Source: Xenococcus sp. MO_188.B8
GTDB taxonomy: Bacteria; Cyanobacteriota; Cyanobacteriia; Cyanobacteriales; Xenococcaceae
DNA length: 64,000 nt
Assembly (NCBI GenBank): GCA_030065615.1
Contig: JASJDR010000013.1
Coordinates: forward strand, 1 to 64,000
Reading direction: 5' to 3'
Shown here one piece after another: positions 35,991-44,451 of this stretch. The first letter of the stretch is position 1, and every line of letters starts with the position of its first letter. Under the pieces are notes generated by a model. It did not search any database and had not been told where the DNA came from. It saw only the letters and a program-made list of their open reading frames with translations. The position numbers and the translations under genes were made by a program.

Positions 35991-37316
35991 TTAGCCAATA
36001 CTATTTTCATAAGCTAATTTTCCTGCAACATAAGTCGCTTGAACTGTGCGCTCATCACCTAAAATCATCATGGCAAAAGCTTTTTCGGCTAACTCTGCCA
36101 AATTCTCGGATTTAGCATGAGGATTCCTCAGTTTCATTAAAGGTGTAGCTTGCAAGTCCAAAACTACAAAATCCGCTTCTTTCCCTACCTCAAAACTACC
36201 AATTTTATCTTCTAAAGAGAGAGCTTTAGCTGCACCTAGAGTAGCCAAATAAAAAGCCTGAAATACTGATAAACTCTTACCTTGCAATTGCATAATTTTG
36301 TAGGCATCGCTCATAGTTTTTAGTTGGGAAAAGCTTGTCCCTCCACCCACATCAGTGGCTAATCCGACTTTGATGGGATAGTTAGTCGATTTTGCTTGAT
36401 CCAGTTTAAACAAACCACTACCTAAAAAAAGATTAGAAGTAGGACAAAAAGCGATCGCAGCACCAGCATCAGATAACCTTTGAAACGCCGAATCATCTAA
36501 TTGAATACAATGGGCAAAAATACTGCGATCGCTAACTAAATCAAACTGTTCATAAACATTCAAATAATCTTTACTTTCAGGGAACAGTTCGGCGGTAAAC
36601 TGCACTTCTTGGACATTTTCCGCCAAATGGGTATGGACATAAACATCGGGGAATTCTGCTTTTAATTTACCTGCTAGAGTTAATTCTTTGGGAGTTGAAG
36701 TAATGGCAAAGCGAGGCGTAATGGCATAGAGTAAACGATCTAAGCCGTGCCATTTTTGAATCTGTTCTCTAGTTTGAGCATAGGCAGTTTGCGCATCATT
36801 GATTAAAAAGTCTGGTGCGTTGCGGGTCATTAAAACTTGTCCAGCAATAAGCCTCATTCGGCGATCGCGAGCCTCTTCAAACAATACTTCTACTGACTGG
36901 GGAAAGATCGTGGTCAGAACTACAGCAGTTGTCGTACCATTGCGCAATAGTTCGTCGAGGAAAAAAGCGGCAATAGTGCGGGCATATTCAGGATCTTTAA
37001 ATTTAGCTTCGGTAGGAAAAGTATATTTTTCTAGCCATTGCAGTAATTGTTCTCCATAAGCGGCGATCATTTCTGTTTGAGGATAATGAACATGGAGATC
37101 GATTAATCCTGGAGTGATTAGTTTATCGGAATAGTTAATTATTTCGGAATCAGCATATTTTTCTTGTAAAGTCTCATAAGCTCCGAAAGCAGTGATTTTG
37201 CCATCTTCTATTACCAATAACCCATCAGGAAGATAACGCACACTGTCAGAGTCCGATTTATGAAAAGGATCTTCAACAAAGTCGAGAAAAGAACCACGAA
37301 TAATTTGAGTAGACAT
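35991..37316 (-). CDS. guaD: Guanine deaminase
   Basis: 441 residues, amidohydrolase superfamily. The metal ligands are seen in GLIDLHVHYPQTEMIAA (HxH), VYVHTHLAEN and FAHCIQLDD, and Asp in GLATDVGGGT. It turns guanine into xanthine plus ammonia, the entry to purine catabolism. The ATG lies inside the first unit of a heptamer array (37314-37341). Downstream steps in this window are decayed. Confidence 0.92.
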   Translation of the reverse strand: MSTQIIRGSFLDFVEDPFHKSDSDSVRYLPDGLLVIEDGKITAFGAYETLQEKYADSEIINYSDKLITPGLIDLHVHYPQTEMIAAYGEQLLQWLEKYTFPTEAKFKDPEYARTIAAFFLDELLRNGTTTAVVLTTIFPQSVEVLFEEARDRRMRLIAGQVLMTRNAPDFLINDAQTAYAQTREQIQKWHGLDRLLYAITPRFAITSTPKELTLAGKLKAEFPDVYVHTHLAENVQEVQFTAELFPESKDYLNVYEQFDLVSDRSIFAHCIQLDDSAFQRLSDAGAAIAFCPTSNLFLGSGLFKLDQAKSTNYPIKVGLATDVGGGTSFSQLKTMSDAYKIMQLQGKSLSVFQAFYLATLGAAKALSLEDKIGSFEVGKEADFVVLDLQATPLMKLRNPHAKSENLAELAEKAFAMMILGDERTVQATYVAGKLAYENSIG

Positions 37317-37341
37317 TAAACATTAAACATTAAACATTAAA
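37314..37341 (+). repeat. Tandem heptamer CATTAAA x4
   Basis: Four perfect CATTAAA units followed by CATTGAC. The first contains the guaD start codon on the other strand. Confidence 0.9.
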
Positions 37342-37470
37342 CATTGACGAGCGACCCTGATGCCCTAAACCTAAAGGGTACCGCTGCCCCTTCGGATAGA
37401 GCTTCGCAAACGCAAGCGCATAAGGATACCCCTTCGGATAAGTTTTACTCATCTAAGGAACGCGCGAGTT
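37342..37470 (-). repeat. Hairpin dispersed repeat (long form) between heptamer arrays
   Basis: On the minus strand it reads ACTCGCGCGTTCCTTAG, then a hairpin ATGAG-taaaa-CTTAT (37438-37452, with one G-T pair), then CCGAAGGGGTATCC units and ends in GGGTCGCTCGTCAATG. It is followed on the plus strand by about three TGAACAT heptamers (37471-37491). Thus it is bracketed by heptamers on both sides. Confidence 0.75.
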
Positions 37471-37491
37471 TGAACATTGAACATTGAACAC

Positions 37492-37766
37492 AGAGTATCT
37501 AGTTAGCTTGGAACAAGAAGTAGTTGAAATTACAGAATCTTAGAAAATGCGATCAGAAAAAGTTTATTCTTATATCAAGAACAAAAAGTGTCGCCAGTCC
37601 TTCACGAGCCAAAATTAAGATGGCAGTGGATGAGAATGTAATGGACAAAACTAGATAGTTGCGAAAATCACCTTAAGTGAGTAATTTCGTGACTGGAGAT
37701 TGATAGTCAGAGATGCTCATTAAGTAAAGTAGAATTCTCTTATTAGATTATCTCGATTGAACTTAT
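37492..37766. other. Spacer before the monooxygenase gene
   Basis: No gene or known repeat recognised. It should hold the promoter of the two-gene unit at 37767-39251. Confidence 0.35.
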
Positions 37767-38060
37767 ATGGTTGTTACAATTGTTCACGTTAAAGTAAAAA
37801 CCGAATACATTCAAGACTTCATTGAAGCTACTAAACTAAATCATCAACACTCGATTCAAGAACCAGAGAATTTGCGTTTTGATGTTTTGCAAGCTCCTGA
37901 AGATCCCACCAAATTCATTCTCTATGAAGCCTATCAAAACGAAGCAGGAGCTAAAGCCCATAAGCAAACTCAACATTATTTAACTTGGCGAGAAACCGTT
38001 GCCGATTGGATGGCCGAACCTCGTCAAGGTGTCCCCTATAACGTAATCGCACCTGTTTAG
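37767..38060 (+). CDS. Antibiotic biosynthesis monooxygenase (ABM) domain protein
   Basis: 97 residues forming one ABM/LsrG-type ferredoxin-like barrel: VVTIVHVKVKTEYIQDFIEA, RFDVLQAPEDPTKFILYE and HKQTQHYLTWRETV. Such proteins are small quinol or phospho-sugar monooxygenase-like enzymes. Seven bases separate it from the dehydrogenase gene, so they form an operon. Confidence 0.82.
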   Translation: MVVTIVHVKVKTEYIQDFIEATKLNHQHSIQEPENLRFDVLQAPEDPTKFILYEAYQNEAGAKAHKQTQHYLTWRETVADWMAEPRQGVPYNVIAPV

Positions 38061-38066
38061 AGAGTT

Positions 38067-39251
38067 ATGGTTATTTCACCGTTCCTGTTTGCTAAAGTTC
38101 CTCCGATTCATTTTGGCACGGGAAAAATACAGCAACTGCCTTCTCTGCTCAAGTCACTCAAGGCTCATAAGGTCTTAGTTGTGACAGGAGGGAAATCCCT
38201 AGATCATTCTGGTAATTGGTCAGTAATTCAGTCTCTGCTCGAACAGCATCAGATCAATATGAAGAGAATTTCTTATTCAGGAGAGCCTTCAACTACTGAT
38301 TTAGATCGATTGTGCCAAGAATATCGACCTCAACAAATTGAAGCTGTAGTGGGTATTGGCGGCGGCAGTGTTATTGATTTAGGCAAAGCGCTTTCGGCAA
38401 TGTTACCGCATCATAATTCGATCTTTGACCATTTAGAAGGAGTGGGTAAGGGAATTCCCCACAGTGGAGTCAAATTGCCTTATCTAGCTATTGCTACTAC
38501 CTCCGGTACCGGGGGAGAAGTCACCAAAAATGCCGTTATTAGTGAAGTCGGCCCCAATGGTTATAAAAAATCATTACGTCATAATAACTTAATTCCCGAC
38601 GGAATTATTATTGATGGCAACTTACTCACATCTTGTCCGCGACAGATCACTGCTGCCTGTGGTCTCGATGCTTTTACCCAACTTTTAGAACCTTTTTTGT
38701 CTCCTACTGCTTCCCCCTTAACTGATGCGATCGCTCTAAGTGGTATCGAAAAATTGGCCGAATATTTTCTCCCAGCTTGTGGTTCAGAAGCTCATAATCC
38801 CCAGGTAAGAGAAGGAATGGCTTATGCTTCTTTGTGTTCGGGAATTTGCCTCGCTAATGCTGGGTTGGGAATTGTCCATGGTTTTGCTTCTCCTGTGGGT
38901 GGTTTATTTCCCATTCCCCACGGAGTAGTTTGTGGAACTTTAGTGGCGATCGCAAATAAAGTGACGTTAGAAGCGATCAGAGCCAGAGAACCGCAAAATC
39001 CCGCTCTAGCCAAGATGAGTCGGGTGGGTCAGATACTCTCAACTGAAACGGGAAAATCAGAGCATTACTATGCAGATTTCTTAATTCATACTCTCGAAGA
39101 ATGGACAGAACAATTAGAGATTCCTAAATTAAGTGATTATGGAGTCAAGACAGGGGATCTAGAGACTATTGTTGAGCGAACTTCTAATCGTAATAATCCG
39201 ATTCAACTTACTCGGGAAGAAATATTTGCTATTTTGCGATCGCAGTTTTAA
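38067..39251 (+). CDS. Iron-containing alcohol dehydrogenase
   Basis: 394 residues, group III (Fe-ADH). The nucleotide site is GIGGGSVIDLGKA (about 94-106), and TTSGTGGEVTKNAVI lies near 150. Metal ligands are in GLDAFTQLLEP (Asp) and GIVHGFASPVGGLFPIPHG (His residues). The substrate is unknown. Pairing with an ABM protein recurs in bacteria and suggests detoxification of a small aldehyde or quinone-linked compound, which is inference. Confidence 0.87.
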   Translation: MVISPFLFAKVPPIHFGTGKIQQLPSLLKSLKAHKVLVVTGGKSLDHSGNWSVIQSLLEQHQINMKRISYSGEPSTTDLDRLCQEYRPQQIEAVVGIGGGSVIDLGKALSAMLPHHNSIFDHLEGVGKGIPHSGVKLPYLAIATTSGTGGEVTKNAVISEVGPNGYKKSLRHNNLIPDGIIIDGNLLTSCPRQITAACGLDAFTQLLEPFLSPTASPLTDAIALSGIEKLAEYFLPACGSEAHNPQVREGMAYASLCSGICLANAGLGIVHGFASPVGGLFPIPHGVVCGTLVAIANKVTLEAIRAREPQNPALAKMSRVGQILSTETGKSEHYYADFLIHTLEEWTEQLEIPKLSDYGVKTGDLETIVERTSNRNNPIQLTREEIFAILRSQF

Positions 39252-39276
39252 GCTCTGAGAAAAGCGCACTCGCTCT

Positions 39277-39723
39277 TTAGTTATTTATGATGATTGAATC
39301 TAAACGAAAACAAGCAATTTTACTAATTTCTGCTAGGGCTTGGGGTTTTTCTCTTTCGATAGAGTTTTCTAAACGATCTTCAAAAGCCAACAAAATACTT
39401 TCTTTGGTATGACTTTTCACGGCAATGATAAAATGAGCTTCGCGATCGCTAATCCCAAAACGAATCGGTATTTGATCCAAAAAAAGCGGTTCAGGATAAG
39501 GTGAATACTGGGCAAAATAATTACCCACAGTAAAAACTAATTCGTATACTCCCACTTCCAGCTCTTTCCCAACCAATAATGCTTCATCTGTGCGTCCGTC
39601 ATGGTTAGTAACTGTCTCTTTTAATAAGACTTGAGGATCGAGTTGCCATAACGCGATCGCAATTACAACCGCAGAGCAACCATGAGCCGTATCCAAAACA
39701 TGAGTCGTTAATTTTCCTGGCAT
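39277..39723 (-). CDS. Hybrid of 5-hydroxyisourate hydrolase and OHCU decarboxylase tail
   Basis: 148 residues from MPGKLTTHVLDTAHG; the frame upstream to 39819 is read-through of a dispersed repeat. Residues 1-95 are 5-hydroxyisourate hydrolase (catalytic His in THVLDTAHG, Arg in HDGRTDE, end at IPIRFGISDREAHF). The conserved C-terminal YRGS-type segment is missing. In its place are about 50 residues that match the end of OHCU decarboxylase (IIAVKSHTKESILLAFEDRL, then ISKIACFRLDS). The hybrid lacks essential residues of both enzymes and is probably inactive. It looks like a deletion joining two neighbouring purine-catabolism genes. Confidence 0.75.
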   Translation of the reverse strand: MPGKLTTHVLDTAHGCSAVVIAIALWQLDPQVLLKETVTNHDGRTDEALLVGKELEVGVYELVFTVGNYFAQYSPYPEPLFLDQIPIRFGISDREAHFIIAVKSHTKESILLAFEDRLENSIEREKPQALAEISKIACFRLDSIIINN

Positions 39724-39733
39724 TACTGTCAAA

Positions 39734-39827
39734 TGTTTAATGTTTAAACTCGCGCGTTCCTTAGCGGATTCAAAATCCGCAGGGTCGAGACCCTTCGGGT
39801 AGAGCTGCGCAAGCGTCAATGTTTAGT
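39734..39827 (+). repeat. Heptamer pair plus hairpin dispersed repeat
   Basis: Two TGTTTAA heptamers (39734-39747) lead into ACTCGCGCGTTCCTTA, a hairpin GCGGATT-caa-AATCCGC (39764-39780), then AGGGTCGAGACCC, CTTCGGGTAGAGCTGCGCAA and GCGTCAATG. The stem sequence is different again from the other copies. Confidence 0.82.
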
Positions 39828-40026
39828 GCAAAGGGCCACCTAGAATGATTTTCGCGATCGCATTTGTCACATCAGCCTCATCTTCTTGTTTTAATTGTTC
39901 GTACCATTGTTTAGTTAAATCTGGTTCTTTGTTATAGATAGTATCGTTACGTTTACGAGCTTTTAAGACTAACTGTTTGACTCGTTCTTTCCGTTCGGTT
40001 TCATAACGCTTGAGAGCATCTTCCAC
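39823..40026 (-). pseudogene. C-terminal fragment of FAD-dependent urate hydroxylase
   Basis: 67 codons, beginning with GTG: ALKRYETERKERVKQLVLKA, then RKRNDTIYNKEPDLTKQWY and AIAKIILGGPLH. This is the end of HpxO-type urate hydroxylases (about 380-400 residues). The FAD-binding N-terminus is absent, and a stop lies in frame just upstream. The deletion end lies close to a dispersed repeat piece (GACCCCGTCGTTTTACGGCGG) at about 40073. Confidence 0.72.
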
Positions 40027-40116
40027 ACTAATATTAGTAGTAATCAGCTAGAGTGTTTCTGTTCGTCAGAAAGACCCCGTCGTTTTACGGCGGAGCTTTC
40101 TTTAGCTTAGTCAAAA

Positions 40117-41646
40117 TTACTGAGCAAGATTTACAACCACAGACTTTACCTCTAGATAATCTTCTAATCCTTTAGCGCCACCTTCGCGACCGAGACCAGA
40201 CTCTTTAAAGCCGCCAAAAGGAATTTCGTGGGTATAACCAGCCGCATCATTAACTCCAATCAAACCGTATTCTAAGGCTTCAGATACTCGGACGACTCGC
40301 CCCAAATCGCGAGTATACAAATAGCTAGCAAGACCATAGTTTGTATGATTAGCTCGTGCGACTACTTCTTCTTCGGTCTGAAAAGTCAAGATAGGCGCAA
40401 CTGGGCCAAATACCTCTTCTTGACAAATTGGCCAGAGATCTTCAACCTTCAGCAAAACTGTCGGTGCGTAGAAAGAACCTGAGGCATAGTCCCCTTTAGT
40501 TAGATAACTAGCTCCAAGAGCGATCTCACCACCTCTTGCTACTGCATCTTCTACTAATTGATGTACTTTATTCCTCGCCGTCTCATTAATCAAAGGACCC
40601 AAATCAACTCCTGGTTCAAATCCTGAGCCGATTTTTAACTTTTTAGCTTTAGCGACAAATGCCGCAATAAATTCTTCGGCAATAGCTTCCTGGACATAAA
40701 TCCGATTAGCACAAATGCAAGATTGTCCTCCGACCCGCAGATATTTAATTGCGATCGCACCATCGACAGCAGCTTCGAGATCCGCGTCTTCAAAGACAAT
40801 GAAAGGAGCATTGCCACCTAATTCAAAAGAGACGCGTTTCAAAGATTGAGCAGCTTTTGCCATGAGCAGTTTGCCGACTTCAGTAGAACCAGTAAAGCCA
40901 ATTTTTTTCACTTTCGGGTTGTTCAACATTTCCTCAGAGATCGGAATCGGGTTGGAGCCGAGTACCACGTTTAATACTCCAGGAGGAACACCCGCATCGT
41001 GACATACCTTAGCAATAGCTAAAGCCGTTAATGGTGTTTGCTCTGCTGGCTTGAGAACCACTGTGCAGCCAGCAGCTAAAGCTGGCGCGATCTTCCTGAC
41101 AATCATGGCGGCAGGAAAATTCCAAGGGGTGATCGCGGCGACTACTCCTAAAGGCTGAGATTGCACCCATAATCGCTTGTGGGGGAAAGGGGAAGGCACT
41201 AGAGTTCCATAGGCGCGACGCGCTTCTTCGGCAAACCAATCAAAGTAATCTAAAGCAAAATTAACCTCGCCTTTGGCTTCTTTAAAAGGTTTTCCATTTT
41301 CTAGCACGACCAGCTTAGCAATTTCATCTGCTCTTTCTTGCATGATTTGCTGAGCTTTTTTGAGGATCTTGCCCCGTTCCTTGGCTGAGGTGACTGCCCA
41401 TTCTTTAAAAGCTAGATGAGCTGCATCGATCGCCTGTTTAGTCTCGATTCCGCTACCATCAGCTACTTTCGCTACCAGTTCTCCCGTAGCTGGATTGCAG
41501 ACTTCGAAGGTCTGTCCCGTATCTGCGCTGATCCATTGCCCATCGATATACATTTTCTCCAATCTTTCTTGACTCTCAGACAGATTGATATTTTTTGCTT
41601 CCTGTAGCTTTTGGTTTAATCCCACTGACATATTGATTTCTTTCAT
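40117..41646 (-). CDS. gabD: Aldehyde dehydrogenase, succinate-semialdehyde type
   Basis: 509 residues; a start at 41631 (MSVGLNQ) is also possible. NAD(P) motifs ITPWNFPAAMIVRKIAPAL, LKPAEQTPLTA and FTGSTEVGK are present, with catalytic Glu in SFELGGNAPF and Cys in GGQSCICANR. The Cys-x-Cys of the active-site loop is characteristic of succinate-semialdehyde dehydrogenases. It would oxidise succinic semialdehyde to succinate, part of the GABA shunt and the alternative cyanobacterial TCA route. Confidence 0.87.
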   Translation of the reverse strand: MKEINMSVGLNQKLQEAKNINLSESQERLEKMYIDGQWISADTGQTFEVCNPATGELVAKVADGSGIETKQAIDAAHLAFKEWAVTSAKERGKILKKAQQIMQERADEIAKLVVLENGKPFKEAKGEVNFALDYFDWFAEEARRAYGTLVPSPFPHKRLWVQSQPLGVVAAITPWNFPAAMIVRKIAPALAAGCTVVLKPAEQTPLTALAIAKVCHDAGVPPGVLNVVLGSNPIPISEEMLNNPKVKKIGFTGSTEVGKLLMAKAAQSLKRVSFELGGNAPFIVFEDADLEAAVDGAIAIKYLRVGGQSCICANRIYVQEAIAEEFIAAFVAKAKKLKIGSGFEPGVDLGPLINETARNKVHQLVEDAVARGGEIALGASYLTKGDYASGSFYAPTVLLKVEDLWPICQEEVFGPVAPILTFQTEEEVVARANHTNYGLASYLYTRDLGRVVRVSEALEYGLIGVNDAAGYTHEIPFGGFKESGLGREGGAKGLEDYLEVKSVVVNLAQ

Positions 41647-41803
41647 CTGCTTACCTTATGTTAAAGAACGCAATATTTTTTGATAATTCTTCATTGTCCT
41701 TGATTCTTATTTACAATATAGGGTTTACAGAAATAACTTTTTTGTTATGTTTGCTACTTTGTGATGCTTGCTACTAATGAGATTAATTGTATAAATCTAT
41801 TGT

Positions 41804-41861
41804 TAGCGATCGCGAAGCGACTACCGAAGGTCTCGCGCAGCGAATCTCTTCGAGATCGCAA
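41804..41861 (+). repeat. GC-rich dispersed repeat with HIP1-like core
   Basis: TAGCGATCGCGAAGCGACTA, then CCGAAGGTCTCGCGCAGCGA and CTTCGAGATCGC. A related stretch (GCGTCAGCGACTACCGAAGA) lies at about 23033-23052. It is part of the same GC-rich repeat vocabulary as elsewhere in the window. Confidence 0.5.
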
Positions 41862-41894
41862 AAAGAGAAATCAATAGATAAAAATACCTAAAAA

Positions 41895-42356
41895 TCACTC
41901 AGTGAGATAAGCGTATTGCAGGTCTTCTAAGCTATTCATAGAAGGATTGATCGTAATTTTATTACTTATTACTTGATCCTTTGCAATCAGTCTACTTAAC
42001 TTCTTTCTCATGACAATTCCTGGCTGATCGGTCATCATATGTTGTTCCAGTTTTAGATCGAGAGGAACATTATAATCAGTAGTTTCTAATATGGCTTTAT
42101 CTTCTAAAGTTACGGCACGATCAAATGCCACTACATCTGCGGTTGTAGTATCGGCTTTGGTGTCGTTACGGAGGCAAAATTGAACGATCTGGGAAGACCA
42201 ATCATTAATCGGCGTAGCAGTATTAACCACAATATGAACCAACCCATTAGGGTAATTAATCCGCAACTTGCAGGTAAAGGGTTGTTCTAATAAATGGGAT
42301 TTCGGAATTACTGGATACCAAAATCTTTGAAACACTGCTTCCTGGGTGACGAGCAT
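41895..42356 (-). pseudogene. Rieske oxygenase gene with in-frame internal deletion
   Basis: 153 codons, open throughout. The first ~26 residues (VFQRFWYPVIPKSHLLEQPF) are the start of a Rieske-type ring-hydroxylating oxygenase. From about residue 45 (TPINDWSSQIVQFCLRND, then VVAFDRAVTLEDKAIL) it is the C-terminal part of the same family. The Rieske CxH...CxxH centre and the mononuclear iron site, roughly 200 residues, are missing. The product cannot be an oxygenase. Confidence 0.75.
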
Positions 42357-42836
42357 AATATCTAACCCTTAGTTTTTGATCGTTAAATTAGTAAGCATTG
42401 CATACTGTATACAGTTTGGCAAAAAAAAATTGTATCTTTAATCACTAGTTTGCTTTTGTTACAAAACTATACTTTTTGGCTCTCACCAATATGAGAACTG
42501 CTATGCTGCCGCAGCCACGACCTTTGAAGAACATTTAGGTACCAATGTTTTATGTCTCAGAACTTCAGAAAGCAACGAATATAAAATTATTAATATCAAA
42601 ACAACGGTAACTTTTAGCTCCGAAAAATTAGGAATTTTACTTTAATTTCATGAATTTGAGGGGTAATCTTATATGTATTCAACTAATATTTTATATACTA
42701 TTTAAGTTAGACAATGAATTCACTAATTTTTTTACCAAAAAAATATAATAAATTAAGTATAATTATCGCTGTTTATAGAATATATATTATTTAATATAAA
42801 ATTATCTTCAGAAAAAAAAATAAATTAACTTTTATC
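42357..42836. other. AT-rich intergenic region with an open remnant
   Basis: A plus-strand frame without a start ends at 42645 and reads AAATTFEEHLGTNVLCLRTS then EYKIINIKTTVTF. It could be the tail of a lost gene, but I cannot assign it. The rest is extremely AT-rich. Confidence 0.35.
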
Positions 42837-43268
42837 ATGTATACAAGTGAAGTCCAATTATACGATTTAGCAAAAGAGCTCAAAAATATTCATAATATAG
42901 ATAAAGATATTTCTCATTATTTGACTGATTCCCAGAAAGCTGAATTGCTATATGTTTTGGAAAATAATCAAGCAGTATTAAAACTTATCAAGTTACTTAC
43001 TGCCAAGAATCAAACCCTGCGGAAAAATAATCGAAGAATTGGAAGACAAAGAAATGTTGCAGAAAAAGACCTAAAAAAACAAAAAGATAAAAATGAGGAA
43101 TTAAACCGAGAAATTTCTCAACTTAAATATGAATTAATAGAATTACAGTCTCAGATTGGCGGTGGTCTGGCTTCATTTCAGGAAATGCTGCTAGCTGATA
43201 TCTTGGAGAGAAGTGAAATTCTAAAATTCATTCAGGAATTAATCAATGCCGTACAAGAAAGCAAATAA
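42837..43268 (+). CDS. Coiled-coil protein, unknown
   Basis: 143 residues, Lys/Glu/Asn-rich. A long coiled coil is likely at about residues 60-115 (QRNVAEKDLKKQKDKNEELN, REISQLKYELIELQSQI). The N-terminal part is helical and polar. No enzyme motif, no membrane segment. It overlaps the next gene by 23 bases. AT content is higher than in neighbouring genes, which suggests acquisition. Confidence 0.55.
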   Translation: MYTSEVQLYDLAKELKNIHNIDKDISHYLTDSQKAELLYVLENNQAVLKLIKLLTAKNQTLRKNNRRIGRQRNVAEKDLKKQKDKNEELNREISQLKYELIELQSQIGGGLASFQEMLLADILERSEILKFIQELINAVQESK

Positions 43269-43587
43269 GCTTAGGCAATATCAGAAAATATTAGAGATCA
43301 AGCAGGAAGTTTATCGACTAACTTTAACTAAATCAACTAAGCAACTCAAAAAGAATAATCCTCTATTGACAATAAACAAGGATTTAAGAAGAAATGAAAA
43401 CTGGATTTCTATTCACAACACGCTTAAGTTAGTCGATGATTTCCAACAAGAACAAACTAGCAAACAACTACAAAAAGACTTTGGTTTTAAACTTCTGAAT
43501 AAGGAGTCTACTTTTCAAGATTTACTCAATCATGTTCAATCGATAAGAAAGTTTGTCGAGTCTCTTAGCGAAAGAATAAACTGTTAG
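43246..43587 (+). CDS. Helical protein, unknown, overlapping partner
   Basis: 113 residues, helical and Lys-rich (LRQYQKILEIKQEVYRLTLT, then LVDDFQQEQTSKQLQKDFGF). The start lies inside the preceding gene, so translation is probably coupled and the two products may form a complex. No family recognised. Confidence 0.5.
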   Translation: MPYKKANKLRQYQKILEIKQEVYRLTLTKSTKQLKKNNPLLTINKDLRRNENWISIHNTLKLVDDFQQEQTSKQLQKDFGFKLLNKESTFQDLLNHVQSIRKFVESLSERINC

Positions 43588-44451
43588 CTAAAAAGTTAAA
43601 TTTCAGAAGTTAACTGGATAATACGCAGCCCTTGATCTTAGCTCTAATGGAAATTGCGGCAGCTTCAATTAAATTGCGATCGCAGAAGCTGAAATTCAGT
43701 CCCATGCTATCACTGGCGATCGCTTATTCTAATTTTTTCTATCAGCAATTTGCTCAACAACTTTTTAAACAATTTTAAATCGTGATGACGGTAGCAGTAA
43801 GGGGCGCGACCGCGATTGGAGCTCTTCTTTGTAGCAAACTATACGATTCATATATTTCTATATGGTAATTTGAAATATTATCAAGAGGCGAAGTGATAAT
43901 AATTTAATCGGAAGGTCAGAGAGACCCCGCCGTAAAAGCGGTCAGACCCCGCGGAGGTTTACTCCGTTTATCCAGAGCACCGATCTGTTTACCCAGCTCC
44001 GTGTTCTGGGGACAAGCCCAGCTCCGTGTTCTGGGCAAGCGGTCAGACCCCGCGCCGCCGAGAGGCGTTTACCCAGCTCCGTGTTCTGGGCAAGGGAATG
44101 CTGACCAAGAGAGGGAACGCTGACCAAGAGAGCGGTGCGACCCTGCTGTTTACCCAGCTCCGTGTTCTGGGCTTTGTAAGCAGCTAAGGAACGCGCACCA
44201 AGAGAAGGCAACGCGCACCAAGAGACGACGGACGGGGCGTACGAGTTCCGCCGTGCGACGACGGAATCAGCCCCTTGGCTTCCTCTAACTTCGTGAAAAA
44301 TTGCGATTAAGTGCAGATTGCAATTTGCAACAACCTAACGTGATTTTAGGCAACAAAATCAACCAATTAGCAATGCCAATTTAAAAAAGTTTAGGCGAAG
44401 GTCAGTTCAACCCGACAAATGTTAGACGGTCAATTATGACCAGGAGAAATT
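43588..44451. other. Long intergenic region containing a GC-rich hairpin array
   Basis: Apart from the repeat array at 43921-44230 and two HIP1 sites near 43677 and 43717, no gene is seen. AGGAGA before 44452 is the ribosome site of the symporter gene. Confidence 0.5.
43921..44230. repeat. GC-rich array with four copies of a 19-base stem-loop
   Basis: CCCAGCTCCGTGTTCTGGG occurs at 43992-44010, 44017-44035, 44072-44090 and 44153-44171, with a CCCAG/CTGGG stem. Between and after the copies are GGTCAGACCCCGC, GACCAAGAGAG and GCGCACCAAGAGA units, which are reverse complements of the TCTCTTGGT(GCGC/CAGC) units elsewhere. Spacing is irregular, so it is not a CRISPR array. Confidence 0.8.

Noticed and set aside
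39724-39819. N-terminal extension of the hydroxyisourate hydrolase hybrid
   Set aside because: The extra 32 residues translate the hairpin repeat, and the family start MPGKLTTHVLDTAHG lies at 39723.
43921-44211. Possible CRISPR array and a minus-strand frame with repeated QNTELGK peptides
   Set aside because: The repeats are hairpins with irregular spacing and no uniform spacers, and no cas genes are nearby. The peptide repeats are only translations of the 19-base hairpin.
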